From NCBI RefSeq assembly GCF_000010525.1, contig NC_009937.1:2733501-2797500 (forward strand): a stretch of 64,000 nt of DNA. Direction: 5' to 3'. Below the pieces are notes generated by a model. It saw only the letters and a list, made by a program, of their open reading frames with translations, was not told the DNA's origin and searched no databases. The DNA comes from Azorhizobium caulinodans ORS 571 (GTDB lineage: Bacteria > Pseudomonadota > Alphaproteobacteria > Rhizobiales > Xanthobacteraceae). A program made the position numbers and the translations under genes. Below, piece by piece: positions 37,928 to 46,488 of this stretch. The first letter of the stretch is position 1, and each line of letters opens with the position of its first letter.

Positions 37928-39280
37928 ATGAGTTCGCTGCGTGCACCCGGAGCCGACCGCCCCCTGCGCATCGCCGTCATCGGCAGCGGCATCTCCGGCC
38001 TGTCAGCCGCCTGGCTGCTGTCTTCGCGCCACGAGGTGACACTCTATGAGGCGGACCGGCGCATCGGCGGGCACAGCAACACTGTGGACACGCCGGCCGG
38101 CCCCGTGGACACCGGCTTCATCGTCTATAACGAGGCGGCCTATCCCAATCTCACGGCCCTTTTCGCCCATCTGAACGTGCCCACGAAATGGTCGGACATG
38201 TCGCTGGGCGTCTCCCTCGATCGGGGACGGCTTGAATATTCCGGCGACAGCCTGCGCAAGCTGTTCGCCCAACCCGCCAATCTGGTGAGCGGGCGCTTCT
38301 GGACCATGCTGCGTGACCTACTGCGCTTCTATCGCGAGGCCCCGGCCGCGGTGGCCGCGCTGGAGGATACGCCCCTTGACGTCTATCTCGCCGCCGAGGG
38401 CTACAGCGCCGCCTTCCGGGACGACCATCTCTATCCCATGGCCGCCGCCATCTGGTCGACGCCGGCGGCGGAGATCGGCGCCTATCCGGCGGCCGCCTTC
38501 ATCCGTTTCTGCATCAATCACGGTCTGCTTCAGGTGCTCAACCGGCCGCTCTGGCGGACGGTGGACGGCGGCAGCCGGGAGTATGTCCGCCGCCTGCTCG
38601 CCCCCTTGGGCGACCGGGTGCGGGTGGGGTGCGCCGTGCGCAGCGTGCGCCGCGTTTCCGGTCTGGTGGACGTGACGGACCAGTCGGGCAACCGCGCCTT
38701 CTTCGATCACGTGGTCATCGCCACCCATGCGGACCAGGCGCTGCGCCTGCTCACCGACCCGACGCTGACCGAGCGCCAGTTGCTCGGAGCCTTCCGCTAT
38801 TCCACCAACGAGGCCATCCTGCACCGGGACACGTCTCTGATGCCAAAGCGCAAGGCCGTGTGGTCTGCCTGGAACTACATGTCGGAGCGGGATGGGGACG
38901 GCGCGCGCCTCTCCGTGACCTACTGGATGAATCGTCTTCAGGGCCTGCCCATGGACCAGCCCCTCTTCGTGACCCTCAACCCGCCACGCGAGCCGCGCGC
39001 CGGCACCGTGCTGCGCCGCGAGACCTATACCCATCCCACCTTCAACACCGAGGCGATGGCGACCCAGAAGCAGCTCTGGACCATTCAGGGCCAGCACAAC
39101 ACCTGGTATTGCGGCGCCCATTTCGGGGCCGGCTTCCATGAGGACGGCTTGCAGGCGGGCCTCGCCGTGGCCGAGGCGCTCGGCGGCGTGCGGCGGCCGT
39201 GGACCGTGGCGAACGAATCCGGCCGCATCTTCCTCCAGCCACGTGAAGCGGCCATGCCGGCACTGGAGGCAGCCGAATGA
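37928..39280 (+). CDS. FAD-dependent NAD(P)-binding oxidoreductase (amine-oxidase-like)
   Basis: 450 residues. Rossmann FAD motif GSGISGLSAA (about 19-28), then YEADRRIGGHSNTV typical of amine-oxidase/desaturase-like flavoproteins, and a C-terminal GAGFHEDGLQAG segment that closes the FAD site. No signal peptide. In Rhodobacter, homologous genes lie in the sigma-E regulon with DUF1365 and Cfa-like genes, and furan fatty acid synthesis needs a desaturase (UfaD) and a methyltransferase (UfaM) of that regulon; a role on membrane fatty acyl chains is therefore inferred. First gene of a three-gene operon with its own sigma-E-like promoter. Confidence 0.9.
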   Translation: MSSLRAPGADRPLRIAVIGSGISGLSAAWLLSSRHEVTLYEADRRIGGHSNTVDTPAGPVDTGFIVYNEAAYPNLTALFAHLNVPTKWSDMSLGVSLDRGRLEYSGDSLRKLFAQPANLVSGRFWTMLRDLLRFYREAPAAVAALEDTPLDVYLAAEGYSAAFRDDHLYPMAAAIWSTPAAEIGAYPAAAFIRFCINHGLLQVLNRPLWRTVDGGSREYVRRLLAPLGDRVRVGCAVRSVRRVSGLVDVTDQSGNRAFFDHVVIATHADQALRLLTDPTLTERQLLGAFRYSTNEAILHRDTSLMPKRKAVWSAWNYMSERDGDGARLSVTYWMNRLQGLPMDQPLFVTLNPPREPRAGTVLRRETYTHPTFNTEAMATQKQLWTIQGQHNTWYCGAHFGAGFHEDGLQAGLAVAEALGGVRRPWTVANESGRIFLQPREAAMPALEAAE

Positions 39281-40059
39281 TGCCCCCGGCCTCGGCCCTC
39301 TATTCCGGCACGGTGGTGCACCACCGGGTGCGGCCCCGCGCCCATCGCCTCAGCTACAAGATGTTCTCGCTGCTGCTGGACCTCGACGAACTCGACGCGC
39401 TCGATGGGCGGCTGCGCCTCTTCTCGCGCAACCGGTTCAACGTCTTCGGCTTCCGCGACCGGGACTATGGCGACGGATCGCGGACGCCGCTGCGGGTGCA
39501 GGTGGAGCGGCATCTTGCGGCCGCCGGCATCGCCTTCGATGGCGGGCCGATCCGGCTGCTCACCATGCCGCGCATCCTCGGCTATGCCTTCAATCCGCTC
39601 AGCGTCTATTTCTGCTACCGCCGCGACGGGGGTCTGGCTGCGATCCTCTATGAGGTGAACAACACCTTCGGCGAGCGGCACAGCTACCTGCTGCCGACGG
39701 ACGATCCGTTCGCGCCGACCATTCGCCAGCGGACGGACAAGCGCTTCTTCGTTTCGCCCTTCATGGACATGGACCTGACCTACCAGTTCCGCGTGCAGCC
39801 GCCGGGCGCCCGGGTGGGCATCGGCATCGCGACCCGGGACCGTTCGGGGCTCGTCCTCTCCGCCACGCTTGCATCCACACGGGTTGAACTGACGGACAAC
39901 GCGCTGCTCAACGCCTTCTTTTCCTGTCCGCTTCTGACCCTTAAGGTGATCGGTGGCATCCATTGGGAAGCCCTTCAGATCTTTCTGAAGGGCATCGGGT
40001 TGAGGCACCGCCCCCCTCCGCCCGTCCACCCCGTCACGGTTGCGCGTTCCGACACATGA
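39277..40059 (+). CDS. DUF1365 family protein
   Basis: 260 residues. Family features: an early LYSGTVVHHRVRPRAHRLSY, then NPLSVYFCYRRDG, YEVNNTFGERHSYLLP and PFMDMDLTYQFRV. Function unknown, but DUF1365 is almost always encoded between a flavin oxidoreductase and a cyclopropane-fatty-acid-synthase-like gene, as here. Start overlaps the upstream stop (ATGA). No clear membrane segment; probably acts with its neighbours on lipids. Confidence 0.9.
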   Translation: MMPPASALYSGTVVHHRVRPRAHRLSYKMFSLLLDLDELDALDGRLRLFSRNRFNVFGFRDRDYGDGSRTPLRVQVERHLAAAGIAFDGGPIRLLTMPRILGYAFNPLSVYFCYRRDGGLAAILYEVNNTFGERHSYLLPTDDPFAPTIRQRTDKRFFVSPFMDMDLTYQFRVQPPGARVGIGIATRDRSGLVLSATLASTRVELTDNALLNAFFSCPLLTLKVIGGIHWEALQIFLKGIGLRHRPPPPVHPVTVARSDT

Positions 40060-40074
40060 GGGTTCTGGCGGAAA

Positions 40075-41298
40075 ATGTCGGTAGAAAGTGAACACCGCGG
40101 CGCCGTCGTGTCGCGTGAAGCCCCCGCGCGGGGCATCGGCCCCTTCATCCTGAAGCGCCTGCTGTCGCGCCTGTCCCGTGGGCGGCTGACGGTGATTCTC
40201 CCCTCCGGCGGGCGGATCGAGAGCGCGATGCGCGCGCCGGGGCCGGAAGCAACCCTCGTTCTCCACAACTGGCGCACCTTCCGCCGCTTCGCCGCGCGCG
40301 GGCAGGTGGGCTTTGCCGAAGCCTATATGGCGGGGGAATGGAGCAGCTCCGATCCGGCGGCGCTCATCGAGCTTGCGGCCATCAATATCGAGCGGCTGGA
40401 GGCGGCGCTCAGCGGCTTCTGGCCGGTGCGGCTCGCGCGTCGCCTCACCCACGCCCGGCGCGCCAACACAAAGAAGGGCAGCCGGAAGAACATCTCCTTC
40501 CACTACGATCTCGGCAACGATTTCTACCGCCTCTGGCTCGATCCCTCGATGACCTATTCAAGCGCCATCTTCGAGCCGCCGACGCTCTCCCTCGAGGAGG
40601 CACAGGACGCGAAGCTCGCCCGGATCGGTAGCTGGCTCGATATCGGTGCCGCGGGCACCCGCATTCTTGAGATCGGCTGCGGCTGGGGCGCGCTCGCCTC
40701 CAAGCTCGCGCACATGGGTGCCCATGTGACCGGACTGACCCTCTCCAAGGAACAGCTTGCCTTCGCCCAGGAGCGGATCGCGCGCGAGGGCATGGCCGAG
40801 CGCGTGGACCTGCGCCTTCAGGATTATCGCGATGTGGTGGGGCAGTTCGACCGCATCGTCTCCATCGAGATGCTGGAGGCGGTGGGCGAGCAATACTGGC
40901 CGGTCTATTTCGGAGCCATCAAGAAGCATCTCGTGCCCGGTGGCGTCGCGGTCCTGCAAGGCATCACCATCGACGAGCCGCGCTATGAGGGCTACCGCGC
41001 CAATCCGGACTTCATCCAGCACTATATCTTTCCCGGTGGCATGCTGCCGACCAAGGAGATCATGGCCGCGCAGGCGAAGGCGGCGGGCCTCGTGCTGGAG
41101 AAGGTGGAGAGTTTCGGCCTCAGCTATGCCATGACGCTCGCCGAATGGCGCCGCCGCTTCCTTGCCGCCTGGCCGGCCATCGAGAAGATGGGCTTCGACA
41201 CCACCTTTAAGCGCCTCTGGGAGTATTATCTCGCTTATTGCGAGGGGGGCTTCCGCGCCGGTGTGATCGACGTTTCGCTCTATCGCCTGCGGGCCTGA
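40075..41298 (+). CDS. cyclopropane-fatty-acyl-phospholipid synthase family methyltransferase
   Basis: 407 residues. The Cfa signature FHYDLGNDFYRLWLDPSMTYS is present (in two halves: FHYDLGNDFY and RLWLDPSMTYS), with the SAM-binding ILEIGCGWGALA and the VSIEMLEAVGEQYWP loop. It transfers a methyl or methylene group from SAM to unsaturated phospholipid acyl chains. Both a true cyclopropane synthase and a UfaM-like fatty acid methylase fit; context with the sigma-E-like promoter favours a membrane response to singlet oxygen or light. Last gene of the operon. Confidence 0.92.
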   Translation: MSVESEHRGAVVSREAPARGIGPFILKRLLSRLSRGRLTVILPSGGRIESAMRAPGPEATLVLHNWRTFRRFAARGQVGFAEAYMAGEWSSSDPAALIELAAINIERLEAALSGFWPVRLARRLTHARRANTKKGSRKNISFHYDLGNDFYRLWLDPSMTYSSAIFEPPTLSLEEAQDAKLARIGSWLDIGAAGTRILEIGCGWGALASKLAHMGAHVTGLTLSKEQLAFAQERIAREGMAERVDLRLQDYRDVVGQFDRIVSIEMLEAVGEQYWPVYFGAIKKHLVPGGVAVLQGITIDEPRYEGYRANPDFIQHYIFPGGMLPTKEIMAAQAKAAGLVLEKVESFGLSYAMTLAEWRRRFLAAWPAIEKMGFDTTFKRLWEYYLAYCEGGFRAGVIDVSLYRLRA

Positions 41299-41317
41299 GG
41301 GGGCATCGCCCCCTCTT
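41297..41317. terminator. bidirectional terminator between cfa-like and bicupin genes
   Basis: A 7-bp GC stem (41297-41303 with 41309-41315) with a 5-nt loop, followed on the plus strand by TTCTC, between two convergent stops only 20 nt apart. Confidence 0.65.
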
Positions 41318-41318
41318 C

Positions 41319-42272
41319 TCACTCCAGAAACTCGAACCCCATGGTGCGGGCGTGATAGTGCAGCCCGCCGTCCTGCACGATGAGGAACAGCGCCCTGCTG
41401 TCGCCGCCATTGTGATGGGAATGCGGGGCGCCGGGCGGCGTCACCAGCGTCGCGAAGGGCGACCAGTCGCAGCGCACGCCGCCAACCATGGAATAGCTGT
41501 CGTCCCCGTTCAGCACGAGGGTGAGCGCCGCCGAATTGTGCCGGTGCGCTTTCTGGTGCGTCTTCGGGGGCAGGGTGTTCAGCGACAGCGTGAGCGTCGG
41601 CAGGATGTTGCGCGCCGCCTGCTGGCGGTCGGAGGAGAAGATCAGCGCCATGCCCGAGGTCTGGGCGTTTGGCGCCGCGCCATAGATGATCTCGATCTGC
41701 CGGGCGATCTCGGCGGCCGGATAATGCACGGGATCGACCGGGCGGGCCTCTTCCGTCGGCCGGCGGTCGGCATCGAAGGCAAGCTGAGGCTCGTTCGTGA
41801 CCACCCAGAGCACGGTGCGCGTGGCGGCCTCTAGCGCCGCCGGCGCGCCGGTGAGCAGGAACACGTCGCCCTTGGCGAACGCAATGGTCTCGCCGCCCTG
41901 AACCGCCCGGCCCTTCCCTTCGATGACGTACCAGATGGAGCCGGTGGCCTCGAAATCCGCAACGAGGTGCTCGCCCGCCCCGATGACCGCATAGCGGGCC
42001 AGCATGAGCGGCGAGGTCACGGGAAAGGCGCAGCCCATGGCGGCCGACTGGTCGCAGGCGATGAAGCCGGTGGCCGTATCGGCCGAGAGGGCCTGTCGCG
42101 CAGGTTCGGTGAAGACGCCGCCGGGGACCGGCGGCAGCTTGATGTTGAAGGCATTGCCCGAATTGAAATAGCGCGCCCGCGCTTCCGCCTCGCTCGCCGG
42201 GGCGAGCGCGCTCTGCGGCGGCAGATCCGCCATGTCCATCACGGGCGTGGTGATCTTGGCGGAAGCGGTCAT
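41319..42272 (-). CDS. bicupin protein, gentisate-1,2-dioxygenase-like
   Basis: 317 residues, two cupin barrels. The C-terminal cupin (about 220-310) holds the metal-ligand histidines in AHRHNSAALTLVLNG and PPGAPHSHHNGG, resembling gentisate-type ring-cleavage dioxygenases. The N-terminal cupin (about 95-165, VIEGKGRAVQGG) has no histidines and is probably structural. If catalytic it would use Fe(II) to cleave a ring or an enol. Last gene of the minus-strand arm of the GntR locus. ATG with GAGGAG eight bases upstream. Confidence 0.75.
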   Translation of the reverse strand: MTASAKITTPVMDMADLPPQSALAPASEAEARARYFNSGNAFNIKLPPVPGGVFTEPARQALSADTATGFIACDQSAAMGCAFPVTSPLMLARYAVIGAGEHLVADFEATGSIWYVIEGKGRAVQGGETIAFAKGDVFLLTGAPAALEAATRTVLWVVTNEPQLAFDADRRPTEEARPVDPVHYPAAEIARQIEIIYGAAPNAQTSGMALIFSSDRQQAARNILPTLTLSLNTLPPKTHQKAHRHNSAALTLVLNGDDSYSMVGGVRCDWSPFATLVTPPGAPHSHHNGGDSRALFLIVQDGGLHYHARTMGFEFLE

Positions 42273-42284
42273 GGGCGCAACTCC

Positions 42285-43538
42285 TCAGGCAGACGGCATT
42301 TCAGAAGAGGCGAGCAGATCGGCCAGGACATCGCAGAGCACCTGCGCGCCAGCCGCCACATGCGCGGGCTCGGACCATTCCGCCTCGGCGTGGCTGATGC
42401 CATCGCGGCAGGGAATGAAGATCATCGCCGCCGGCGCGCGCTTGGCGAGGTGGCGGGAATCGTGCCCGGCATAAGAGAGGATGGGCATGGCGCCATAGCC
42501 GTGCCGTTCCGCCGCCGCACCGATGGCCTGCTGGAGAACCGGCGAGAAATCGTTGGACGGCTCGTTGACCAGCAGATCGAGCGTCACGGCGCAAGGTGCT
42601 GCCTCCGCCGTGCAGATGGTGCGGATGCGCTCGGCCAGCAGCTCCAGCACGGCATTGTCGGGATGGCGCATGTCGATGCTGAACGTGACCTTGCCGGGAA
42701 TGACCGAGGGCGCGTTGGGCTCCACCTGCACGCGGCCGATGGTGAACTTGATAAGCGCATCATGGGCGCCCACCTGCCGGTTCAGCTCCACAACCATGCG
42801 GCCGAAGGCGGCGATGGCATCGCGCCGCTCCGCCATGGCGAGCGTGCCCGCATGGCCCTCGGCGCCGGTGATGGTGATGCGGAACGTGCGCTTGCCCTGC
42901 ATCCCGGTGACGATGCCGATCTCCTTACCCTGCGCCTCCAGCACCGGCCCCTGCTCGATATGCAGCTCCACATAGGCGCCCACCGGGAACCCCAGCGGGC
43001 GTCGGGGCACGTCAGGGAAGCTGGCATGCAGCCGGTCCAGCTCCGCGCCCATGGTAATGCCGGCAAGATCCGTGCGGGCGCGAATCTCGGCCAGTGGACG
43101 GGTGGCGGAAAAAGCCTCCGACCCCGTCATGCCGGGGGCGAAGCGGCTGCCTTCCTCATTCATCCAGGCCACCACCACCAGATCGCGCCCGCGTGGCACG
43201 CCGGCGGCCGCCAGCGTTTCGGCGGCCTCGAAGGCGGTCAGCACGCCGGCCGCGCCATCGAACTTGCCGCCGGTGGGCTGGGTGTCGATGTGGCTGCCGG
43301 CGACCACCGGCGGCAGGCTCCGATCCTCGCCCGGCAAGGTGAGGAACAGATTGCCCGCCGCGTCGGTGGAGGGCTCGAAGCCGAGCGGCCGCGCCCAGTC
43401 GAGGATCAGCCGCCAGGCCTCGGCCTCGCCGAGGGTCAAAGCCTGACGATTGACGCCGCCCTGCGAGAGCGCGCCGATCTCGGCCAGCGCCATCAGGCGG
43501 TTCCAGACCCGCCCGGCATCGATCAAAGGATAGGCCAT
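42285..43538 (-). CDS. M20-family amidohydrolase (N-carbamoyl-L-amino acid hydrolase/allantoate amidohydrolase type)
   Basis: 417 residues, full length. The binuclear metal site is intact: GSHIDTQPTGGKFDG (His and bridging Asp), WMNEEGSRFAPGMTGS (Glu pair), YVELHIEQGPVLE, and near the C-terminus SYAGHDSRHL. It hydrolyses an N-carbamoyl, ureido or amide bond of a small substrate. Homologous folds also act as ring-amine hydrolases (for example NaaA of 5-nitroanthranilate degradation), so the substrate is open. It starts 3 nt after the hydrolase stop on the same strand. Confidence 0.9.
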   Translation of the reverse strand: MAYPLIDAGRVWNRLMALAEIGALSQGGVNRQALTLGEAEAWRLILDWARPLGFEPSTDAAGNLFLTLPGEDRSLPPVVAGSHIDTQPTGGKFDGAAGVLTAFEAAETLAAAGVPRGRDLVVVAWMNEEGSRFAPGMTGSEAFSATRPLAEIRARTDLAGITMGAELDRLHASFPDVPRRPLGFPVGAYVELHIEQGPVLEAQGKEIGIVTGMQGKRTFRITITGAEGHAGTLAMAERRDAIAAFGRMVVELNRQVGAHDALIKFTIGRVQVEPNAPSVIPGKVTFSIDMRHPDNAVLELLAERIRTICTAEAAPCAVTLDLLVNEPSNDFSPVLQQAIGAAAERHGYGAMPILSYAGHDSRHLAKRAPAAMIFIPCRDGISHAEAEWSEPAHVAAGAQVLCDVLADLLASSEMPSA

Positions 43539-43541
43539 TGG

Positions 43542-44420
43542 TCAGTTCGTCCGCATGATCTGGCCGGGAATGGCGCGGGGATCGCGCGGCAGCCAGCGCC
43601 CCGCCTCCACCTGCGCAATGAACTCCGCCAGTTGCGCGTTGAAGGCGGCGGGCTCTTCCAGATTCAGCGTGTGGCCGGTCTTGGGGAAGACGCACAGGCC
43701 GCTCGCCGGGATGGTCTTCTTGAGGAAGATGCCCGGCTGGAGGCAATGGTCGTCCTCATCGCCGACCATGATGAGGGTCGGCACGTTCATGGATTTCAGC
43801 CCCTCTTCCAGATCCCAGAAGGAGGGGCGGCGGGCCTGAACGCCGCGCATGGTCATGGCCGCGCCGAGGTCCGAATGGGTGGCGAGGCGGTCGGCAAACT
43901 CTTTCCAGCCGCGCGGATCCTTGTTCTGGAACTGCACGCGGCTCGCGCCCAGCGCATAGATTTTGGAGAATTCCTTGGCGCCCTGGCGCTCGAAATTGTC
44001 CGCCACCTCCCGCGAGACGCCCCGGAAATACTCTTCAAACTCCTTCTCGCAGCCATAGCCGGCCCCGGCCACGGTGAGCGAGAGGGCGCGCTCGGGCGTG
44101 CGCAGGCCGAAATGGACGGTGGCAAACCCGCCCATGGAGAGGCCGACGATGTGCGCCTTCCCGATGCCGAGGCCGTCCAGCACCGCCACCGCATCGTCTG
44201 CGGCAAGCGCCTGCGAATACTGCTCCATGTCGCTCGGAATGTCGGACGGCGCATAGCCCCGCGCCGCATAGGTGATGCAGCGGTGGCGGCGGGCGAAGAA
44301 CCGCATCTGCGGCTCCCAGCTCATGTGATTGCCGCCGAACTCATGGACGAAGAGGATGGGGGTGCCCTCGCCCGCCTCTTCCACATGCAGGCGGATGCCG
44401 TCCTTCGTGGTCACATGCAT
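43542..44420 (-). CDS. alpha/beta hydrolase
   Basis: 292 residues. Oxyanion region VHEFGGNHMSW, nucleophile elbow GLSMGG (within AHIVGLSMGGFATVHFG), acid in GDEDDHC and catalytic His in KTGHTLNLEEP. Cytosolic hydrolase of the lactonase/enol-lactone/aminoacrylate-hydrolase type. The open frame extends upstream into the aminotransferase but the ATG at 44420 gives the correct domain. Located in the minus-strand arm of the GntR locus; expected to hydrolyse a ring-opened or lactone intermediate (inference). Confidence 0.9.
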   Translation of the reverse strand: MHVTTKDGIRLHVEEAGEGTPILFVHEFGGNHMSWEPQMRFFARRHRCITYAARGYAPSDIPSDMEQYSQALAADDAVAVLDGLGIGKAHIVGLSMGGFATVHFGLRTPERALSLTVAGAGYGCEKEFEEYFRGVSREVADNFERQGAKEFSKIYALGASRVQFQNKDPRGWKEFADRLATHSDLGAAMTMRGVQARRPSFWDLEEGLKSMNVPTLIMVGDEDDHCLQPGIFLKKTIPASGLCVFPKTGHTLNLEEPAAFNAQLAEFIAQVEAGRWLPRDPRAIPGQIMRTN

Positions 44421-44437
44421 GGTGCGTCTCTCAAGGC

Positions 44438-45571
44438 TCAGAACTGGGGGCCGATGTCGTTGAGCGTGCGGGCGGTGGCGACGAGCGCGGGAAGCTGCGC
44501 GCAGAAGGCATCCACCCAGCCCTCCGGGACCGAGGTGCTCACTTTCACGAAGCGGTCGCCGAAGCGCGCCGTGTGATAGGTTCCCTGCCGGATCATCATC
44601 TTCTCGCGCCGGGCCGCTTCCACCAGTGCCTCGGGCCGGATGCCGGCGCCGATGGTTTCCAGCACGAGGAAATTGCCGTGCGAGGGATAGACCGGCAACG
44701 CGAAGCCTTCGATGGCGGACGCAGCCTCCTTGATCTTCGCCTTGTTGGCGCGATCGATGCGGCGCACCTCTCCCATCCATTCGGGCTTCACCTTCAGCCC
44801 CGCCTCGGCCGCCCGCTGGGCGATGACGCTGGCGCCCAGCACGCTGGTCGCCCGCTCGGCGCAGGCCTCCAGCACGGCGGGCGCCGCCACCAGCGCGCCC
44901 ACGCGCAGGCCGGCAAGACCAAGCCATTTGGAGAAGGAGAGCGAGACAATGGCGCCTTCTGGCGCGGCGAGCAGCGCCGGATAATGCCCATCCGCGAAAT
45001 CGCGATAGGTGCAGTCGTGCACCAGCATGGCGCCGCAGTCGCGAGCGATGGCCGCGAAGGCCTCGATCTCCTCGCGCGTGTAGCGGATGCCGAGCGGATT
45101 GTTGGGGTCCACGAGATAGATGATGGCGGTGCGCTCATCCACCGCCGCTTTCAGCGCCTCGGGCGTGAGGCGATAGTTGCAGGCGGGATCATAGATGGGG
45201 ATCTCGATCACCTCCGCGCCCGCCTGCTTCGCAAAGAGGCAGGGCCACTTCCATGTGGGATCAGTGGTGACGAAGGTGGTGCCCGGCCGGCAATAGGCGC
45301 GGCACACCATGGCGAGGGCGGAGACGCCGCCCTCCGTCACAAGCGCCTCGGCCCCGGGCGTGCCGAGATCCGCGACGATGGCCGCGCGCAGCGCCTCGAA
45401 GCCCAGCGGCGGGGCATAGGCGTTGAAGGCGCCTTCCTCGATGGCCGCGATCATCGCCGCCTTCACCGCCGGATGGGCCGGGATGTGATTGGTGTTCTGC
45501 CCCAGCCACATGAGGCCGGGCGTGCTGGAGAGCGCATCGAAATAGCGATTGCGCTGGCTGGCGGATGACAT
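44438..45571 (-). CDS. PLP-dependent aminotransferase class I/II (HisC-like)
   Basis: 377 residues, fold type I. Elements: NAYAPPLGFEALRAAI, ATP-independent PLP contacts in VDPNNPLGIRYTREE, LVHDCTYRDFADGHYP, the Schiff-base lysine in LSFSKWLGLAGLRVG and a C-terminal FGDRFVKVSTSVPE with the carboxylate-binding Arg-like contact. HisC/threonine-phosphate-decarboxylase-like. As no histidine or cobalamin genes are near, it is assigned to the surrounding catabolic locus, where it would remove or transfer an amino group. Confidence 0.88.
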   Translation of the reverse strand: MSSASQRNRYFDALSSTPGLMWLGQNTNHIPAHPAVKAAMIAAIEEGAFNAYAPPLGFEALRAAIVADLGTPGAEALVTEGGVSALAMVCRAYCRPGTTFVTTDPTWKWPCLFAKQAGAEVIEIPIYDPACNYRLTPEALKAAVDERTAIIYLVDPNNPLGIRYTREEIEAFAAIARDCGAMLVHDCTYRDFADGHYPALLAAPEGAIVSLSFSKWLGLAGLRVGALVAAPAVLEACAERATSVLGASVIAQRAAEAGLKVKPEWMGEVRRIDRANKAKIKEAASAIEGFALPVYPSHGNFLVLETIGAGIRPEALVEAARREKMMIRQGTYHTARFGDRFVKVSTSVPEGWVDAFCAQLPALVATARTLNDIGPQF

Positions 45572-45640
45572 GAGCGGTCCTTGGGGCGAGCCGGGAAGGA
45601 ACGCGGCCGGTGCGGGCCGGCCGCAGGAAAGCGCTGGCGC

Positions 45641-46420
45641 TCAGATGACCGAGCCGCGGGCCGAGATGCCGCCATCGATGGTCACGTTGGTGCCGGTGAT
45701 GTAGCCGGCGCGGGGCGAAGCGAGGAAGGCGACGAGGTCCGCCACTTCCTCGGAGGTCGCGGGCCGCTTGCCCGGATATTTGTCGAACAGCTCCTCCCAG
45801 CGGCTTTCATCGCCCAGCATGTCGATGGCCTTGCGCTTCATGATCTTGAGCATGCGATCCGTCGCCACCGGCCCCGGATTGACGCCCACCACGCGCACGC
45901 CCTCATTGAGGCTCGCGCCGCCGAGCGCCTTGGTGAAGGACATGAGCGCGGCATTGCCGGTGGAGCCGGCGATATAGCTCGCATCCCAGTTCTCGCCGGA
46001 ATTGCCGATGACATTGACGATCACGCCATCCTTGCCGCGCATCTTCTTATAGAAGGCGCGGGCCAGCGTGATGTAGCCGAAGACCTTGAGATCGAAGCCG
46101 CGCCGCCAGGCGGCATCGTCCACGATCTCCAGCGAGCCGGCAGGGATGTCGCCGGCATTGTTGATCAGAATGTCCACATAGCCCACGTCCTCGGCCAGCT
46201 TCTCCATGGCCTCGGTGGACGACAGATCGAGCGCATGCACGGTAACGCGCACGCCGTGGGCGGCTTCCAGCTCGCTCTTGGCCTGCGCCATCGCCTCGCC
46301 ATTGCGGGCGGCCAGATGCAGGTGGCAGCCCTCGGCAGCAAACACCTGTGCCACCGCAAGGCCGATGCCCTTCGAGGCGCCGGTGATCAGGGCGGTCTTG
46401 TTCGTGAGGTCCAACTTCAA
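45641..46420 (-). CDS. SDR-family oxidoreductase
   Basis: 259 residues from a TTG start (LKLDLTNKTALITGAS) with a GGAGA site seven bases upstream; an ATG 30 nt further out would run into the candidate operator. Classical SDR: TGASKGIG cofactor motif, NNAGDIP, and VIGNSGENWDASYIAGSTGNAA where the catalytic region reads Y-I-A-G-S-T-G-N: the Tyr is kept, but the residue four positions on is not the usual Lys, so the active site is unusual or shifted. C-terminal NVTIDGGIS. First structural gene of the minus-strand arm. Confidence 0.85.
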   Translation of the reverse strand: MKLDLTNKTALITGASKGIGLAVAQVFAAEGCHLHLAARNGEAMAQAKSELEAAHGVRVTVHALDLSSTEAMEKLAEDVGYVDILINNAGDIPAGSLEIVDDAAWRRGFDLKVFGYITLARAFYKKMRGKDGVIVNVIGNSGENWDASYIAGSTGNAALMSFTKALGGASLNEGVRVVGVNPGPVATDRMLKIMKRKAIDMLGDESRWEELFDKYPGKRPATSEEVADLVAFLASPRAGYITGTNVTIDGGISARGSVI

Positions 46421-46443
46421 GGCAGGTCTCCGGGCGAAATGGA

Positions 46444-46472
46444 TATACAATAGCTAGCAAATTGCATACCAA
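46444..46472. promoter_or_regulatory. candidate GntR operator pair, left arm
   Basis: TATACAA (46444-46450) and TTGCATACCAA (46462-46472), the latter close to the TTGGTATACCAA dyad used by FCD-type GntR regulators such as UxuR/ExuR. Located 24-52 bp upstream of the SDR start. Confidence 0.45.
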
Positions 46473-46488
46473 CTTGCCTCACTCGCGC

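Noticed and set aside
41967..44576. Plus-strand frame of about 870 codons across the bicupin, M20 and hydrolase genes
   Set aside because: Antisense to three well-defined enzymes and lacks any domain.
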